A stretch of DNA of 18,287 nt from RUG14186 sp964644555 (GCA_964644555.1 CAZXWI010000027.1:1-18287); one strand, 5' to 3'. Positions 1 through 6,790 are shown, counted from the stretch's first letter. Numbers and translations: made by a program. Notes: generated by a model from the letters alone, not told the origin.

Positions 1-2
1 AT

Positions 3-446
3 AAAGCAGCACTCGGTTTTAATCCCGAATACGGATTTTTATTCAGCACATATTATAAATCTGCGGTGGATACCCTTTTGCGGAAGATTGTCAAAGAGGC
101 TTTAACCAAAAAATCGCATTATCAAACAAATGAAAATATTGACGATAGCCTTTATGTTTGGAATAAAATAAAAACCGAACATATAGAAGAATCTCCCGAG
201 CGATATATGATGAGGCAGGAGTCCACAAGGCATTTGCAGGAGAAAATAGAAAATTGCTTGTCTTACCTTGAAAGAACTTGCTTGATTTTGTACATAAAAG
301 GATTATCTTATAGCGAAATAGCAAAAAAGATGGGAATTCCAACTAAAAGAGTGGATAATGCACTTTGCCGAGTTAAGAATAAATTGGCTAAGTACCTTGA
401 TATAGAGGAAGTTTTGGAGGTTCTTAGGATGTGGAACGAAAAATAA
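3..446 (+). CDS. SigH-like RNA polymerase sigma-70 factor, 5' end missing
   Basis: The reading frame is open from base 3, with no stop before the window edge, so this is the C-terminal ~147 residues of a longer protein; the GTG at 66 is internal, not the start. The first residues (KAALGFNPEYGF, then a Leu/Arg/Lys-rich helix) look like sigma region 2. The C-terminal ~55 residues are a clear region 4 helix-turn-helix: LERTCLILYIKGLSYSEIAKKMGI, then a VDNALCRVKNKLAKYL recognition helix. The pattern VDNAL-RVK-KL-KYL matches the Bacillus/Clostridium SigH (stationary phase/sporulation) family, whose members are ~210 aa. It would direct RNA polymerase to a subset of promoters. SigH is my best guess; another ECF-like or SigH-paralogous factor is possible because the N-terminus is not visible. 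Two hairpins follow at 504-542. Confidence 0.75.
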   Translation, partial: KAALGFNPEYGFLFSTYYKSAVDTLLRKIVKEALTKKSHYQTNENIDDSLYVWNKIKTEHIEESPERYMMRQESTRHLQEKIENCLSYLERTCLILYIKGLSYSEIAKKMGIPTKRVDNALCRVKNKLAKYLDIEEVLEVLRMWNEK

Positions 447-503
447 TTATCCATATCCCGAAAGACTCAATGCCGAAATGGTGAGATTTATCAATAAGCA
501 AAA

Positions 504-542
504 CTTGCCTATTCGGCAAGGTTAATTATTCTTGGGAATAAT
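504..542 (+). terminator. Tandem hairpins after the sigma factor gene
   Basis: Two perfect stem-loops lie in tandem. CTTGCC(504-509)/GGCAAG(515-520) has a 5-base loop. ATTATTC(525-531)/GAATAAT(536-542) has a 4-base loop. The U-tract after the first is weak (GTTAATTATT), and the second is followed by AAAAATTTT, so termination is plausible but not of textbook quality. Confidence 0.4.
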
Positions 543-560
543 AAAAATTTTCTACTGTAT

Positions 561-589
561 TTTACAGCCTTTTGTTGTATAATTATTAT
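561..589 (+). promoter_or_regulatory. Candidate sigma-A promoter of pfkA-pyk
   Basis: TTTACA at 561-566 and TATTAT at 584-589 are separated by 17 bases. A second -10-like box, TATAAT at 578-583, has no well-spaced -35. The predicted start near 596 leaves a ~20-base leader with GCGAGG (604-609) before the pfkA ATG. Confidence 0.5.
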
Positions 590-615
590 GTATTAAAAAT
601 ATAGCGAGGTATGAA

Positions 616-1575
616 ATGAAAAGTTTTGCTGTATTGACAAGCGGAGGAGATTCTCCGGGAATGAATGCGGCGCTTAGAGCCGTAGTAAGAAGCTGTGTAT
701 ATAATAATGTAAGAATATACGGTATTGATCATGGTTATAAGGGTATATTTGATGGCCAAATACATGAGATGAATCGATATTCCGTAGCAGATATAATCCA
801 TAAAGGAGGAACGGTTCTTTATACCGACCGCTGTAAGGAAATGACTGCGGAGGGCGGAGCGAAAAGAGCCGCCGAACTCCTCAGCGGATACGGCATAGAC
901 GGGCTTATCGCAATAGGCGGTGACGGTACCTACAAAGGGGCATGGGCTTTGTCGGAATACGGCATTAATGTGATGACAATTCCCGGCACTATCGATAACG
1001 ATATTCCCTGCACGGATTATTGCATAGGTTATGATACCGCACTCAATACCGCAGTTGAAGCAATAGGCAAAATAAGGGATACTTCAAGTTCTCATAACAG
1101 AATAAATGTTGTGCAGGTTATGGGGCGTAATTGCGGAAACTTGGCTCTCTATTCTGGGCTTGCCGGAGGAGCGGAGGCGATAGTCGTTCCTGAAATTCCT
1201 TTCAGCGCTCATGCAATAGCAGAAAAAATAATGCTCGGTAAAGAAAAGGGCAAGATGCACAGTATCGTTGTTTTTGCCGAGGGGTGCGGCAATGCGGTTG
1301 ATTTTTGCCATAAGTTGGAAGAAATAACTCAAATTGAAACGAGGGTCACCATTTTGGGATATACTCAAAGAGGAGGTAGCCCCACGGCATTTGATAGAAT
1401 ATTGGCAAGCCGTATGGGGGCTCATGCGGTGGAACTGCTTTTGGCAGGGGAGAAAAACAAAGCCATTTGCTTAAAGGACAACCGTTATATGGGAATGGAT
1501 CTGAAGCAGGCACTCAGCATGGAATATTCTTTTGACGAAAGCGTATATCAAACTGCAATAGAGTTAAGTATTTAA
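616..1575 (+). CDS. pfkA: ATP-dependent 6-phosphofructokinase
   Basis: Phosphorylates fructose 6-phosphate to fructose 1,6-bisphosphate with ATP, the committed step of glycolysis; cytosolic homotetramer. At 319 aa it has the standard bacterial length and keeps the classic numbering: the nucleotide loop starting GG10-11-D, GGDG at 101-104, and PGTIDND at 123-129 with catalytic Asp127. Gly104 and Gly124 are the residues of ATP-using enzymes; PPi-using ones carry Asp104 and Lys124. Substrate residues Arg162, Arg171, Glu222 and Arg243 are present. Arg21, Arg25, Arg54 and Arg154, which bind the allosteric effector in E. coli and Geobacillus enzymes, are also kept, so ADP/PEP control is likely. His249, usual for sugar phosphate binding, is Tyr here. 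Start supported by GCGAGG 6 bases upstream. The pyk gene follows after 14 bases, forming a glycolytic operon. Confidence 0.97.
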   Translation: MKSFAVLTSGGDSPGMNAALRAVVRSCVYNNVRIYGIDHGYKGIFDGQIHEMNRYSVADIIHKGGTVLYTDRCKEMTAEGGAKRAAELLSGYGIDGLIAIGGDGTYKGAWALSEYGINVMTIPGTIDNDIPCTDYCIGYDTALNTAVEAIGKIRDTSSSHNRINVVQVMGRNCGNLALYSGLAGGAEAIVVPEIPFSAHAIAEKIMLGKEKGKMHSIVVFAEGCGNAVDFCHKLEEITQIETRVTILGYTQRGGSPTAFDRILASRMGAHAVELLLAGEKNKAICLKDNRYMGMDLKQALSMEYSFDESVYQTAIELSI

Positions 1576-1589
1576 TTAAGGAATATTAT

Positions 1590-3002
1590 ATGAGAAAAAC
1601 CAAGATAGTATGTACAATGGGCCCGTCGACCGATAACGACGAAGTTTTGAAAAATATCCTCCTTTCGGGAATGAATGCCGCAAGATTTAATTTTTCGCAC
1701 GGTAGCCACGAGGAACATCAAAAAAGAATAGATAATTTAAAGCGTATTGTAGACGATTTAGGCAAAACCATCGCCTTGATATTGGATACCAAAGGTCCGG
1801 AAATAAGAATTAAGCAATTTGAAAGCGGAACCGTATTTCTTAAAGAGGGCGAAAGCTTCAGCTTATATTGCAAAGATTACAAAGGAGATGAACACGGAGT
1901 CAGTATAACCTACGAAGGGCTTGACGAAAAACTCTCCGTAGGAGATACGGTTCTGATTGACGACGGTTTGATAGAGCTTTGCGTTACCGAAATTTTAAAA
2001 GACGAAATAGTAACAAAAGTAATTTCGGGAGGGGAGCTTAAAAATAACAAGAGCATCAATATCCCCGGAGTTGCTGTGCCTCTTCCCGCATTGACCGACA
2101 AAGATAAATCGGATCTTCTCTTCGGCATAAAAAACGAAATCGATTTTGTGGCTGCTTCGTTTGTCAGAAGCGGAGATGATGTAGCGCAAATAAGAGAATT
2201 TTTGGATTCCAACGGTGGAAACAGAACAAAGATAATCGCCAAGATAGAGAATCGCCAAGGAGTTGATAATATTGATGATATTCTCTTAAAAGCCGACGGA
2301 GTTATGGTTGCAAGAGGAGACTTGGGGGTTGAAATTCCTCCCGAAGAAGTCCCGATGGTGCAAAAGAAATTCGTAAAAAAATGTAACGAAGCAGGTAAGC
2401 CCGTAATCATTGCAACTCAAATGCTTGACAGCATGATAAGAAACCCACGCCCCACCAGAGCGGAAACAGCCGATGTGGCGAATGCGGTTTTGGACGGAGC
2501 CGATGCCGTTATGCTCTCAGGAGAAACTGCAGCAGGCAAATACCCGGTGGAAGCCGTGAAGATGATGGCAAGAATAGCCGAGAGTGCCGAAGAAGAATAT
2601 TCGAGAAATGTATCGGAATTCTACGGAGATGAATCCATAACCAATATAATCGCTCATGCCACTTGCACCAGCGCAAACCGCCTTGGAGCAAAAGCAATAA
2701 TAACCCCCACCACATCGGGATACACTCCGAGAATGGTATCAAAGTACAGACCTAATTCGTCAATAATCGCAGTAAGCGTAAATAAATATGTTGTAAGACA
2801 GCTTTCGTTGACAAGGGGCGTTATCCCATTGGAACACAAGCATATGCCCGACTTTGAATCCACGGTAAAGGAAAGTATTGCGGTTGCCTCAAAGAACGGT
2901 TATGTGAAAAATGATGATTTGGTAATTATTACAAGCGGTCTGCCGGCAGGAGAACAGAAACATACTAACACCGTAAGAGTCGAAATAGTTAATATGAATT
3001 AA
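1590..3002 (+). CDS. pyk: Pyruvate kinase
   Basis: Converts phosphoenolpyruvate and ADP to pyruvate and ATP, the last glycolytic step; cytosolic tetramer. At 470 aa it is the short form, lacking the C-terminal PEP-utiliser-like domain found in Bacillus and many Clostridia enzymes. Visible motifs: N-terminal KTKIVCTMGPS, substrate/phosphate loop ARFNFSHGSH (Arg32, Asn34, Ser36), LDTKGPEIR (Asp66, Lys68, Arg73), a B domain at roughly 75-165, the signature IIAKIENRQG with active-site Lys218 and Glu220, ARGDLGVEIP with metal ligand Asp244, and the MLDSMIRNPRPTRAE motif. A Shine-Dalgarno AAGGA lies before the ATG. Co-transcribed with pfkA, a pairing common in Firmicutes that lets both control points of glycolysis be expressed together. 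The strong terminator at 3006 ends the operon. It uses many ATA, AGA and TTT codons, unlike the next gene. Confidence 0.97.
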   Translation: MRKTKIVCTMGPSTDNDEVLKNILLSGMNAARFNFSHGSHEEHQKRIDNLKRIVDDLGKTIALILDTKGPEIRIKQFESGTVFLKEGESFSLYCKDYKGDEHGVSITYEGLDEKLSVGDTVLIDDGLIELCVTEILKDEIVTKVISGGELKNNKSINIPGVAVPLPALTDKDKSDLLFGIKNEIDFVAASFVRSGDDVAQIREFLDSNGGNRTKIIAKIENRQGVDNIDDILLKADGVMVARGDLGVEIPPEEVPMVQKKFVKKCNEAGKPVIIATQMLDSMIRNPRPTRAETADVANAVLDGADAVMLSGETAAGKYPVEAVKMMARIAESAEEEYSRNVSEFYGDESITNIIAHATCTSANRLGAKAIITPTTSGYTPRMVSKYRPNSSIIAVSVNKYVVRQLSLTRGVIPLEHKHMPDFESTVKESIAVASKNGYVKNDDLVIITSGLPAGEQKHTNTVRVEIVNMN

Positions 3003-3005
3003 TTT

Positions 3006-3074
3006 AAAAAGAACATATTGCATGAATTGTATGTGTTTAACATATATAAAAAGATTGCAATATGTTCTTTTTTT
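3006..3074 (+). terminator. Rho-independent terminator of pfkA-pyk
   Basis: A perfect 17-base-pair stem pairs AAAAAGAACATATTGCA (3006-3022) with its complement at 3056-3072, followed by a T-run at 3068-3074. The 33-base loop contains a second small hairpin, TATGT/ACATA around 3030-3045. The stem is AT-rich but long and starts four bases after the pyk stop. The A-run on the left arm makes it potentially active on both strands. Confidence 0.85.
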
Positions 3075-3143
3075 ATGCTGTTACAGCCTTGGTATGAGGT
3101 GGTGGTGATTTAAGGTGGTGTATTTTTGCACTACAAATAAAAA

Positions 3144-3203
3144 AATCAAAATCAAACATTATTTGCAGATTAATTTAATTAATTTGATTTATGCGTTTTG
3201 ATT
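3144..3203. repeat. Imperfect inverted repeat in AT-rich upstream region
   Basis: The gap 3075-3240 holds no gene. It contains nested arms: AATCAAAA (3144-3151) pairs with TTTTGATT (3196-3203), and ATCAAA (3151-3156) with TTTGAT (3183-3188), around a palindromic ATTAATTTAATTAAT core. It sits 40-100 bases upstream of the GPH promoter, so it could be an UP-like or regulator-binding element; no function can be assigned. Confidence 0.3.
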
Positions 3204-3240
3204 AATGGCATTTTTTAATCCCTTTGGCAAGAATAATCGC

Positions 3241-3269
3241 TTGACTGAATCCGATTTTACCGATATAAT
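3241..3269 (+). promoter_or_regulatory. Strong sigma-A promoter of the GPH transporter
   Basis: TTGACT (3241-3246), a 17-base spacer and a perfect TATAAT (3264-3269) match the vegetative promoter consensus at 11 of 12 positions. The predicted transcription start is about 3276, giving an ~85-base leader. It is the best promoter match in the window. Confidence 0.85.
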
Positions 3270-3272
3270 TAT

Positions 3273-3318
3273 ATTATGTTAATAATAACATAATACAAAA
3301 ATAAACTATGTTATTATT
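3273..3318 (+). promoter_or_regulatory. Operator-like array of three TATGTTA half-sites in the GPH leader
   Basis: ATTATGTTA (3273-3281) and TAACATAAT (3286-3294) form a perfect 9-base inverted repeat with a 4-base gap, exactly over the predicted transcription start. AATAATAACATA (3281-3292) is also perfectly complementary to TATGTTATTATT (3307-3318). The middle half-site can therefore pair with either neighbour. As DNA this looks like a dimeric repressor operator plus an auxiliary half-site. As RNA it would give two mutually exclusive hairpins near the 5' end. Confidence 0.6.
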
Positions 3319-3360
3319 CAGACTTAATTTATTTTAAAAATATTATGAAAGGAAATTACA

Positions 3361-4734
3361 ATGAACAAAGGTAATTCAAACAAAACTTTATCATTCGGTG
3401 TTACCTACGGTTACGGCTTAGGCGAATTCGGTTATAACTTCTTTATAACATTCCTCGCTTACTACTTAATGGTATTCTTAACAAATATCGCAGGTTTCAC
3501 AACAGCTCTCGCAGCAACAATTTACACATGCACAAACATCATTAAATGGGTTACAATGCCTATGGCAGGTACTATTATTGATGCTAAACAGCTCAAAGGC
3601 GGCAAATATCGTCCTTGGCTTATCATCGGTGCTGCTCTTATGGTAATCGGTGGTACAGTTTGCTTCACAAAGATTATGGAACCGGGCGTTGCTTACGCAG
3701 TTGTATACCTTATCTTCTTCTTTATCTGCTACTTAGGATATGGTCTTATGTGGGTTTCTTACAGAGGACTTATGGATCCTATGTGCTCAACACCTGAAGA
3801 TAAAGTTTCACTTTCAACTGCTTCAGCAGCTATGGGTGCTCTCGCAAGAATCTTCTATGTATTCGGTGCAGTTGGTATCGTTAACATGGTTGCAAATGCA
3901 ACAGGTTCACAGGCTACAGGTTACTCAGTAGTAGGTGGTCTCTTCACAGTTATCATCCTCATCTGCATGATCGCTGTTTCAGCTATCACAAAGAAATACG
4001 ACAATGCTGAGAAACAGGCAGTTGCCGCTCAGAAACAGGCTAAAGCTAAACTCTCAGGCAGAGTTATCCTTGACAACATCGCTAACAAACCGATGATCGT
4101 ATTCATCATTTCAATGCTCTTCAGAATTTCTGTTGTTGCTATCGTTCCGACACTTTTGGTTTACTATGTAAACTTGTACCTTGGCGATCCTACAATCATC
4201 ACAGGTTACATGATGGCTACATACTTCATCGGATTCATCGGTGCTATGTTCGTTCAGCCTATCACAAACAAATTCGGCAAAAAACCGACATTCATCGTTT
4301 CCACATTGTTCTCTGCAGTATGCCTTATTGCTGCTAAATTCATCACAGCTAAAGTTGGATTTATCGTAATCATGTGCGTATGGCAGTTCACAGGTATCTT
4401 CGCATCAGCTCTCGTTCCCGCATTCATGGCAGACGTTGCAGAATACGGTATGCTCACAAAGGGTGGCGCAGCAGCAGGCGTTGTATACTCAATCGGTGGT
4501 ATCGTAACACAGCTCGGTGCTTTCCTCGGTGGTGTTATCGCATCATTCGGTATGGTTGCAGTTGGCTTTGATGCAGCAGCTCCTACAGCTGAAAGCATTC
4601 AGGGTATTGCTAACCTTATGACATTCGGTTCAGCAGCAGTTTCTGTAGTTGCAGCACTCGTATTCATTCTCTATCCTCTTACAGAGAAATACATGGCTGA
4701 TTTAAGAGCAGCAAACGCTCCTAAAGCTGAATAA
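3361..4734 (+). CDS. GPH-family (MelB-like) sugar transporter
   Basis: A 457-aa, ~12-helix inner-membrane protein of the glycoside-pentoside-hexuronide:cation symporter family in the major facilitator superfamily. Evidence: the N-terminal signature YGLGEFGYNFF followed by a helix ending MVFLTNIAG; the loop GGKYRPWLIIG equivalent to GKFRPW after helix 2; and in the C-terminal half ADVAEYG followed by Gly-rich GGIVTQLGAFLGG, matching the ADVVEY/EG motif. The substrate cannot be read from sequence. The acids that in MelB (Asp55, Asp59) bind the coupling cation align with Lys62 and Met66, so Na+ coupling of the MelB type is unlikely. AAAGGA lies 8 bases before the ATG. Codons are strongly biased to TTC, ATC, AAC, TAC, ACA, TCA and GCT/GCA, far more than in pfkA or pyk, implying very high expression or a different origin. 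Controlled by the promoter and operator array upstream. Confidence 0.85.
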   Translation: MNKGNSNKTLSFGVTYGYGLGEFGYNFFITFLAYYLMVFLTNIAGFTTALAATIYTCTNIIKWVTMPMAGTIIDAKQLKGGKYRPWLIIGAALMVIGGTVCFTKIMEPGVAYAVVYLIFFFICYLGYGLMWVSYRGLMDPMCSTPEDKVSLSTASAAMGALARIFYVFGAVGIVNMVANATGSQATGYSVVGGLFTVIILICMIAVSAITKKYDNAEKQAVAAQKQAKAKLSGRVILDNIANKPMIVFIISMLFRISVVAIVPTLLVYYVNLYLGDPTIITGYMMATYFIGFIGAMFVQPITNKFGKKPTFIVSTLFSAVCLIAAKFITAKVGFIVIMCVWQFTGIFASALVPAFMADVAEYGMLTKGGAAAGVVYSIGGIVTQLGAFLGGVIASFGMVAVGFDAAAPTAESIQGIANLMTFGSAAVSVVAALVFILYPLTEKYMADLRAANAPKAE

Positions 4735-4747
4735 TTAAGAAAATTAC

Positions 4748-4777
4748 AGACTGCCTTTTAATTAAGGCAGTCTTTTT
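4748..4777 (+). terminator. Rho-independent terminator after the GPH transporter
   Basis: AGACTGCCTT (4748-4757) pairs perfectly with AAGGCAGTCT (4764-4773) around a 6-base loop, followed by five T (4773-4777). It lies only 19 bases before the next start codon. Confidence 0.85.
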
Positions 4778-4796
4778 AAATAAGTGAGGTTTTGCA

Positions 4797-5045
4797 ATGG
4801 ACAATAAAGAAGAAAATCCGTTTTTTACGGCTTTTAGAACAAAACAAGGCAGATTTTTGTTTATTGCCGCTACCGTAATGCTTATAGCCGTAGCACTTAT
4901 CGGTAAATTCGTACCCGATACGGCTTCCTACAAGCAAATGATTACGATATTCGGCTGTATATTTATGATGGTGTCGGTATCCGAATTTATGAGGCTTGTC
5001 GGCGCTATAAATGAGCAGAATAATCAAAACAAAAATAAGAAATAA
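4797..5045 (+). CDS. Small two-helix membrane protein, unknown function
   Basis: An 82-aa protein with a short acidic N-terminus, then hydrophobic helices at about residues 19-37 and 47-68 joined by a short loop (KFVPDTASYKQM), and an Asn/Lys-rich hydrophilic tail (NNQNKNKK). I do not recognise a named family. The start is supported by GTGAGG about 8 bases upstream. The gene begins 19 bases after a strong terminator and I see no promoter in or just before that space. It is therefore probably expressed by read-through from the GPH transporter mRNA, and might be an accessory subunit or unrelated. Its own terminator overlaps its stop codon. Confidence 0.65.
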   Translation: MDNKEENPFFTAFRTKQGRFLFIAATVMLIAVALIGKFVPDTASYKQMITIFGCIFMMVSVSEFMRLVGAINEQNNQNKNKK

Positions 5046-5074
5046 GCCCGGAGGTGATTCGGTCTTATTTTTTT
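5040..5074 (+). terminator. Terminator overlapping the stop codon of the small membrane protein
   Basis: AAATAAG (5040-5046, containing the TAA stop) pairs with CTTATTT (5064-5070); CCG/CGG extends the stem with a mismatch; T-run to 5074. Confidence 0.65.
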
Positions 5075-5092
5075 GATTAAAGGTAGAGCTTT

Positions 5093-5293
5093 TCACCGAT
5101 TATTATGTGTTTGTAAGCAGTATACCCTTTTCATAAATACAGTTCTTCTAAAATGATATAGTGTTGAGCCGAGTAATTTGTTCATGAATCCATTTAGAAT
5201 TCTGCCAATGTTGTTATAATCATTCGTTTTCCCAATGACGTCATTCAAAAAATCGAATATGCCGTATGCGGTAAGGATTGTAGCTTTTTTCAT
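5093..5293 (-). CDS. Doubtful 66-aa ORF in a gene-poor gap
   Basis: This is the only sizeable reading frame in the gap between 5046 and 5472. The product begins MKKATILTAYGIFDFLNDVIG and is basic towards the C-terminus; I do not recognise it. A weak Shine-Dalgarno-like GGAAA lies 6-10 bases upstream of the ATG. No clear promoter is seen. It may be a small gene, the decayed end of a larger one, or chance. The rest of the gap holds only the promoter of the next gene. Confidence 0.25.
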   Translation of the reverse strand: MKKATILTAYGIFDFLNDVIGKTNDYNNIGRILNGFMNKLLGSTLYHFRRTVFMKRVYCLQTHNNR

Positions 5294-5425
5294 TTGTTAT
5301 TTCCGTAGTTAAATTTACTCTTGAGGACTTAAACGAAGATGATAGTCGGGTTGTGTAGCTGAAATTGCAGTGTAATTGCAATAAGGATATAAAGTTTTAT
5401 ACAAATCATATATATATGAATCGGA

Positions 5426-5455
5426 TTGTGTGGTAAAATTTTTAAATAATATAAT
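5426..5455 (+). promoter_or_regulatory. Candidate sigma-A promoter of the 386-aa orphan gene
   Basis: TTGTGT (5426-5431), an 18-base spacer, then TATAAT (5450-5455). The predicted start near 5462 would leave a leader of only about 11 bases that begins almost at the GAGG ribosome binding site (5463-5466). Confidence 0.5.
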
Positions 5456-5472
5456 CTATTTTGAGGTGTGTT

Positions 5473-6633
5473 ATGCAAAATGATAATATAAAAGCCAAAG
5501 TCGGATATATGTTCTTTGCGTATATCGATAATCCCGATTTGGCATACGATAAAATTATGGGCATCAGCGGCGCAACGAACAATCACGCAGTTTTGGACGA
5601 TATGAAAACCTGTGTTGATTTCCTTTATGGTGATAATGTTAAGTTCCCGTGCAGAAGATGCGTTTTCGATAATTACGATATCAATGTTCAGGGTGGCGAA
5701 GTCAGTGATGGTCATGTGGTTGCATCTGTTTTTGAAAGTGTGGGCATATGCGAAGTTGGGGTGTATTTTACCCTTGAAAATACCAATGTAGACGAACTCG
5801 TTTATTTAAGGCAGTTATTTTTATCCCCCACATTCGTTTGCGGTGATAAGAGCATTATGGGCATTGCCGATGATATATTCGCTCCTCTCGGCACCAATTC
5901 TTCAAAGGCTCAAATAGGTTATATGGTGGAAATAAACAAGTGGAATGGCTTTGATGAACCGGATAATCTTTTCAGCGCAAATTCCGATAAATTATACGGC
6001 GTGCTGACAGGCGATGAAGGATATTCATTCGTGCCGAGTTCCCTTTATGAAACCAGAATGGCGAATAATTGGTCGAGCAGAAATTTCGTAAAGGCTGTGG
6101 TGTACCGAAATAATTTCATGCTTATTAATTTTAATAAGGGAGATAAGATTTCGAAATATTATAACAGACAAAATGAGTTCGGCGGCAAATATTACAACGG
6201 AGCAAACCCCTATTTCTTTATGGATTGCCAAATTGCGGGAGTAAATCACGGAATGATGCTTTCCTGCGAAACAGGGCTTATTGCCAAAACGATATCCGAA
6301 AATGTTTTGGAGAATAAATTTTCTGCCAAGCACAATACTTCCGAAAAGACCCGCCAAGAGATTCAATACACAAAGAGTTTAAGAAAAGAATTGATAATTA
6401 TATTAAACAAATTGGAAAACATCGTACAAATAGCGGAGCTTGGTGAACTTGATAAACTCGTTATAGACGGGCTTGAAATAACATCTGTTATCGATAAAAT
6501 GAAGTATTTATTGGAGCTTTTGGAATCCGAACTGGATTTACTATATCAAACCAGCACCAACCGCCTGGTCAATACCTTGACGATTTTAGGCTTAGTTCTC
6601 GCATTTTTGCAGCTTGTAGCAGGGATGATATAA
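5473..6633 (+). CDS. Unrecognised protein with C-terminal coiled coil and membrane anchor
   Basis: A 386-aa protein. The ATG at 5473 is preferred over an in-frame TTG at 5461 because GAGGTG (5463-5468) is well spaced for it and overlaps the upstream alternative. Residues 1-~285 look like a soluble, mixed alpha/beta domain with many Asn, Asp, Tyr and Gly, several Cys (47, 60, 63, 93, 123, 252, 265) and the aromatic-rich stretch GGKYYNGANPYFFMD. Residues ~290-360 are charged and Leu/Ile-heptad-like, consistent with a coiled coil. Residues 364-384 form one hydrophobic helix at the extreme C-terminus, without a signal peptide, so a tail-anchored protein facing the cytoplasm is likely. The coiled-coil-then-helix end recalls CorA-like proteins, but the GMN motif is absent. 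I cannot name a family. Monocistronic: its own promoter, and the next gene is on the opposite strand. Confidence 0.85.
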   Translation: MQNDNIKAKVGYMFFAYIDNPDLAYDKIMGISGATNNHAVLDDMKTCVDFLYGDNVKFPCRRCVFDNYDINVQGGEVSDGHVVASVFESVGICEVGVYFTLENTNVDELVYLRQLFLSPTFVCGDKSIMGIADDIFAPLGTNSSKAQIGYMVEINKWNGFDEPDNLFSANSDKLYGVLTGDEGYSFVPSSLYETRMANNWSSRNFVKAVVYRNNFMLINFNKGDKISKYYNRQNEFGGKYYNGANPYFFMDCQIAGVNHGMMLSCETGLIAKTISENVLENKFSAKHNTSEKTRQEIQYTKSLRKELIIILNKLENIVQIAELGELDKLVIDGLEITSVIDKMKYLLELLESELDLLYQTSTNRLVNTLTILGLVLAFLQLVAGMI

Positions 6634-6741
6634 GTAAAGAATATGTAAATTATTATACTAAATAAAAAATTGTTGCAATTATTAAAGACGTGTTATTATA
6701 TAAGTAAATTTAATATTAATAATCTCGAATGCCGTTTGTGG

Positions 6742-6790
6742 ATACTGCTGCATATGAGGTCTTATGTGGGAATACCCCACAATACTGCTG
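6742..6790. repeat. Direct repeat ATACTGCTG flanking a hairpin
   Basis: ATACTGCTG occurs at 6742-6750 and again at 6782-6790, exactly 40 bases apart. Between the copies lies a perfect hairpin, TGTGGG (6765-6770)/CCCACA (6776-6781). The first copy is also preceded by TGTGG. The stretch lies between two convergent genes; hairpin and repeats have no poly-T tail, so it is not an obvious terminator. Confidence 0.45.

Noticed and set aside
431..525. Short frames after the sigma factor (MERKIIIHIPKDSMPKW, and one ending RFINKQNLPIRQG)
   Set aside because: The first could start at a GTG overlapping the sigma factor end, but it is only 17 codons and the second is out of frame with it; too little to call a frameshifted gene, though the MERK-IHIPKD text looks protein-like.
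611..619. ATGAAATGA mini-ORF overlapping the pfkA start codon
   Set aside because: GCGAGG is only one base from this ATG, too close for initiation, and is ideally spaced for the pfkA ATG at 616.
1910..2410. 166-aa minus-strand frame inside pyk
   Set aside because: Ser/Phe/Pro-rich antisense shadow of a gene with a certain family assignment.
5461..5472. TTG start four codons upstream of the 386-aa gene
   Set aside because: The TTG overlaps the GAGGTG ribosome binding site that serves the ATG at 5473.
5329..5715. 128-aa minus-strand frame across the start of the 386-aa gene
   Set aside because: It overlaps the promoter, ribosome binding site and 240 bases of a better supported gene; its composition (Ile/His-rich) is that of an antisense frame.
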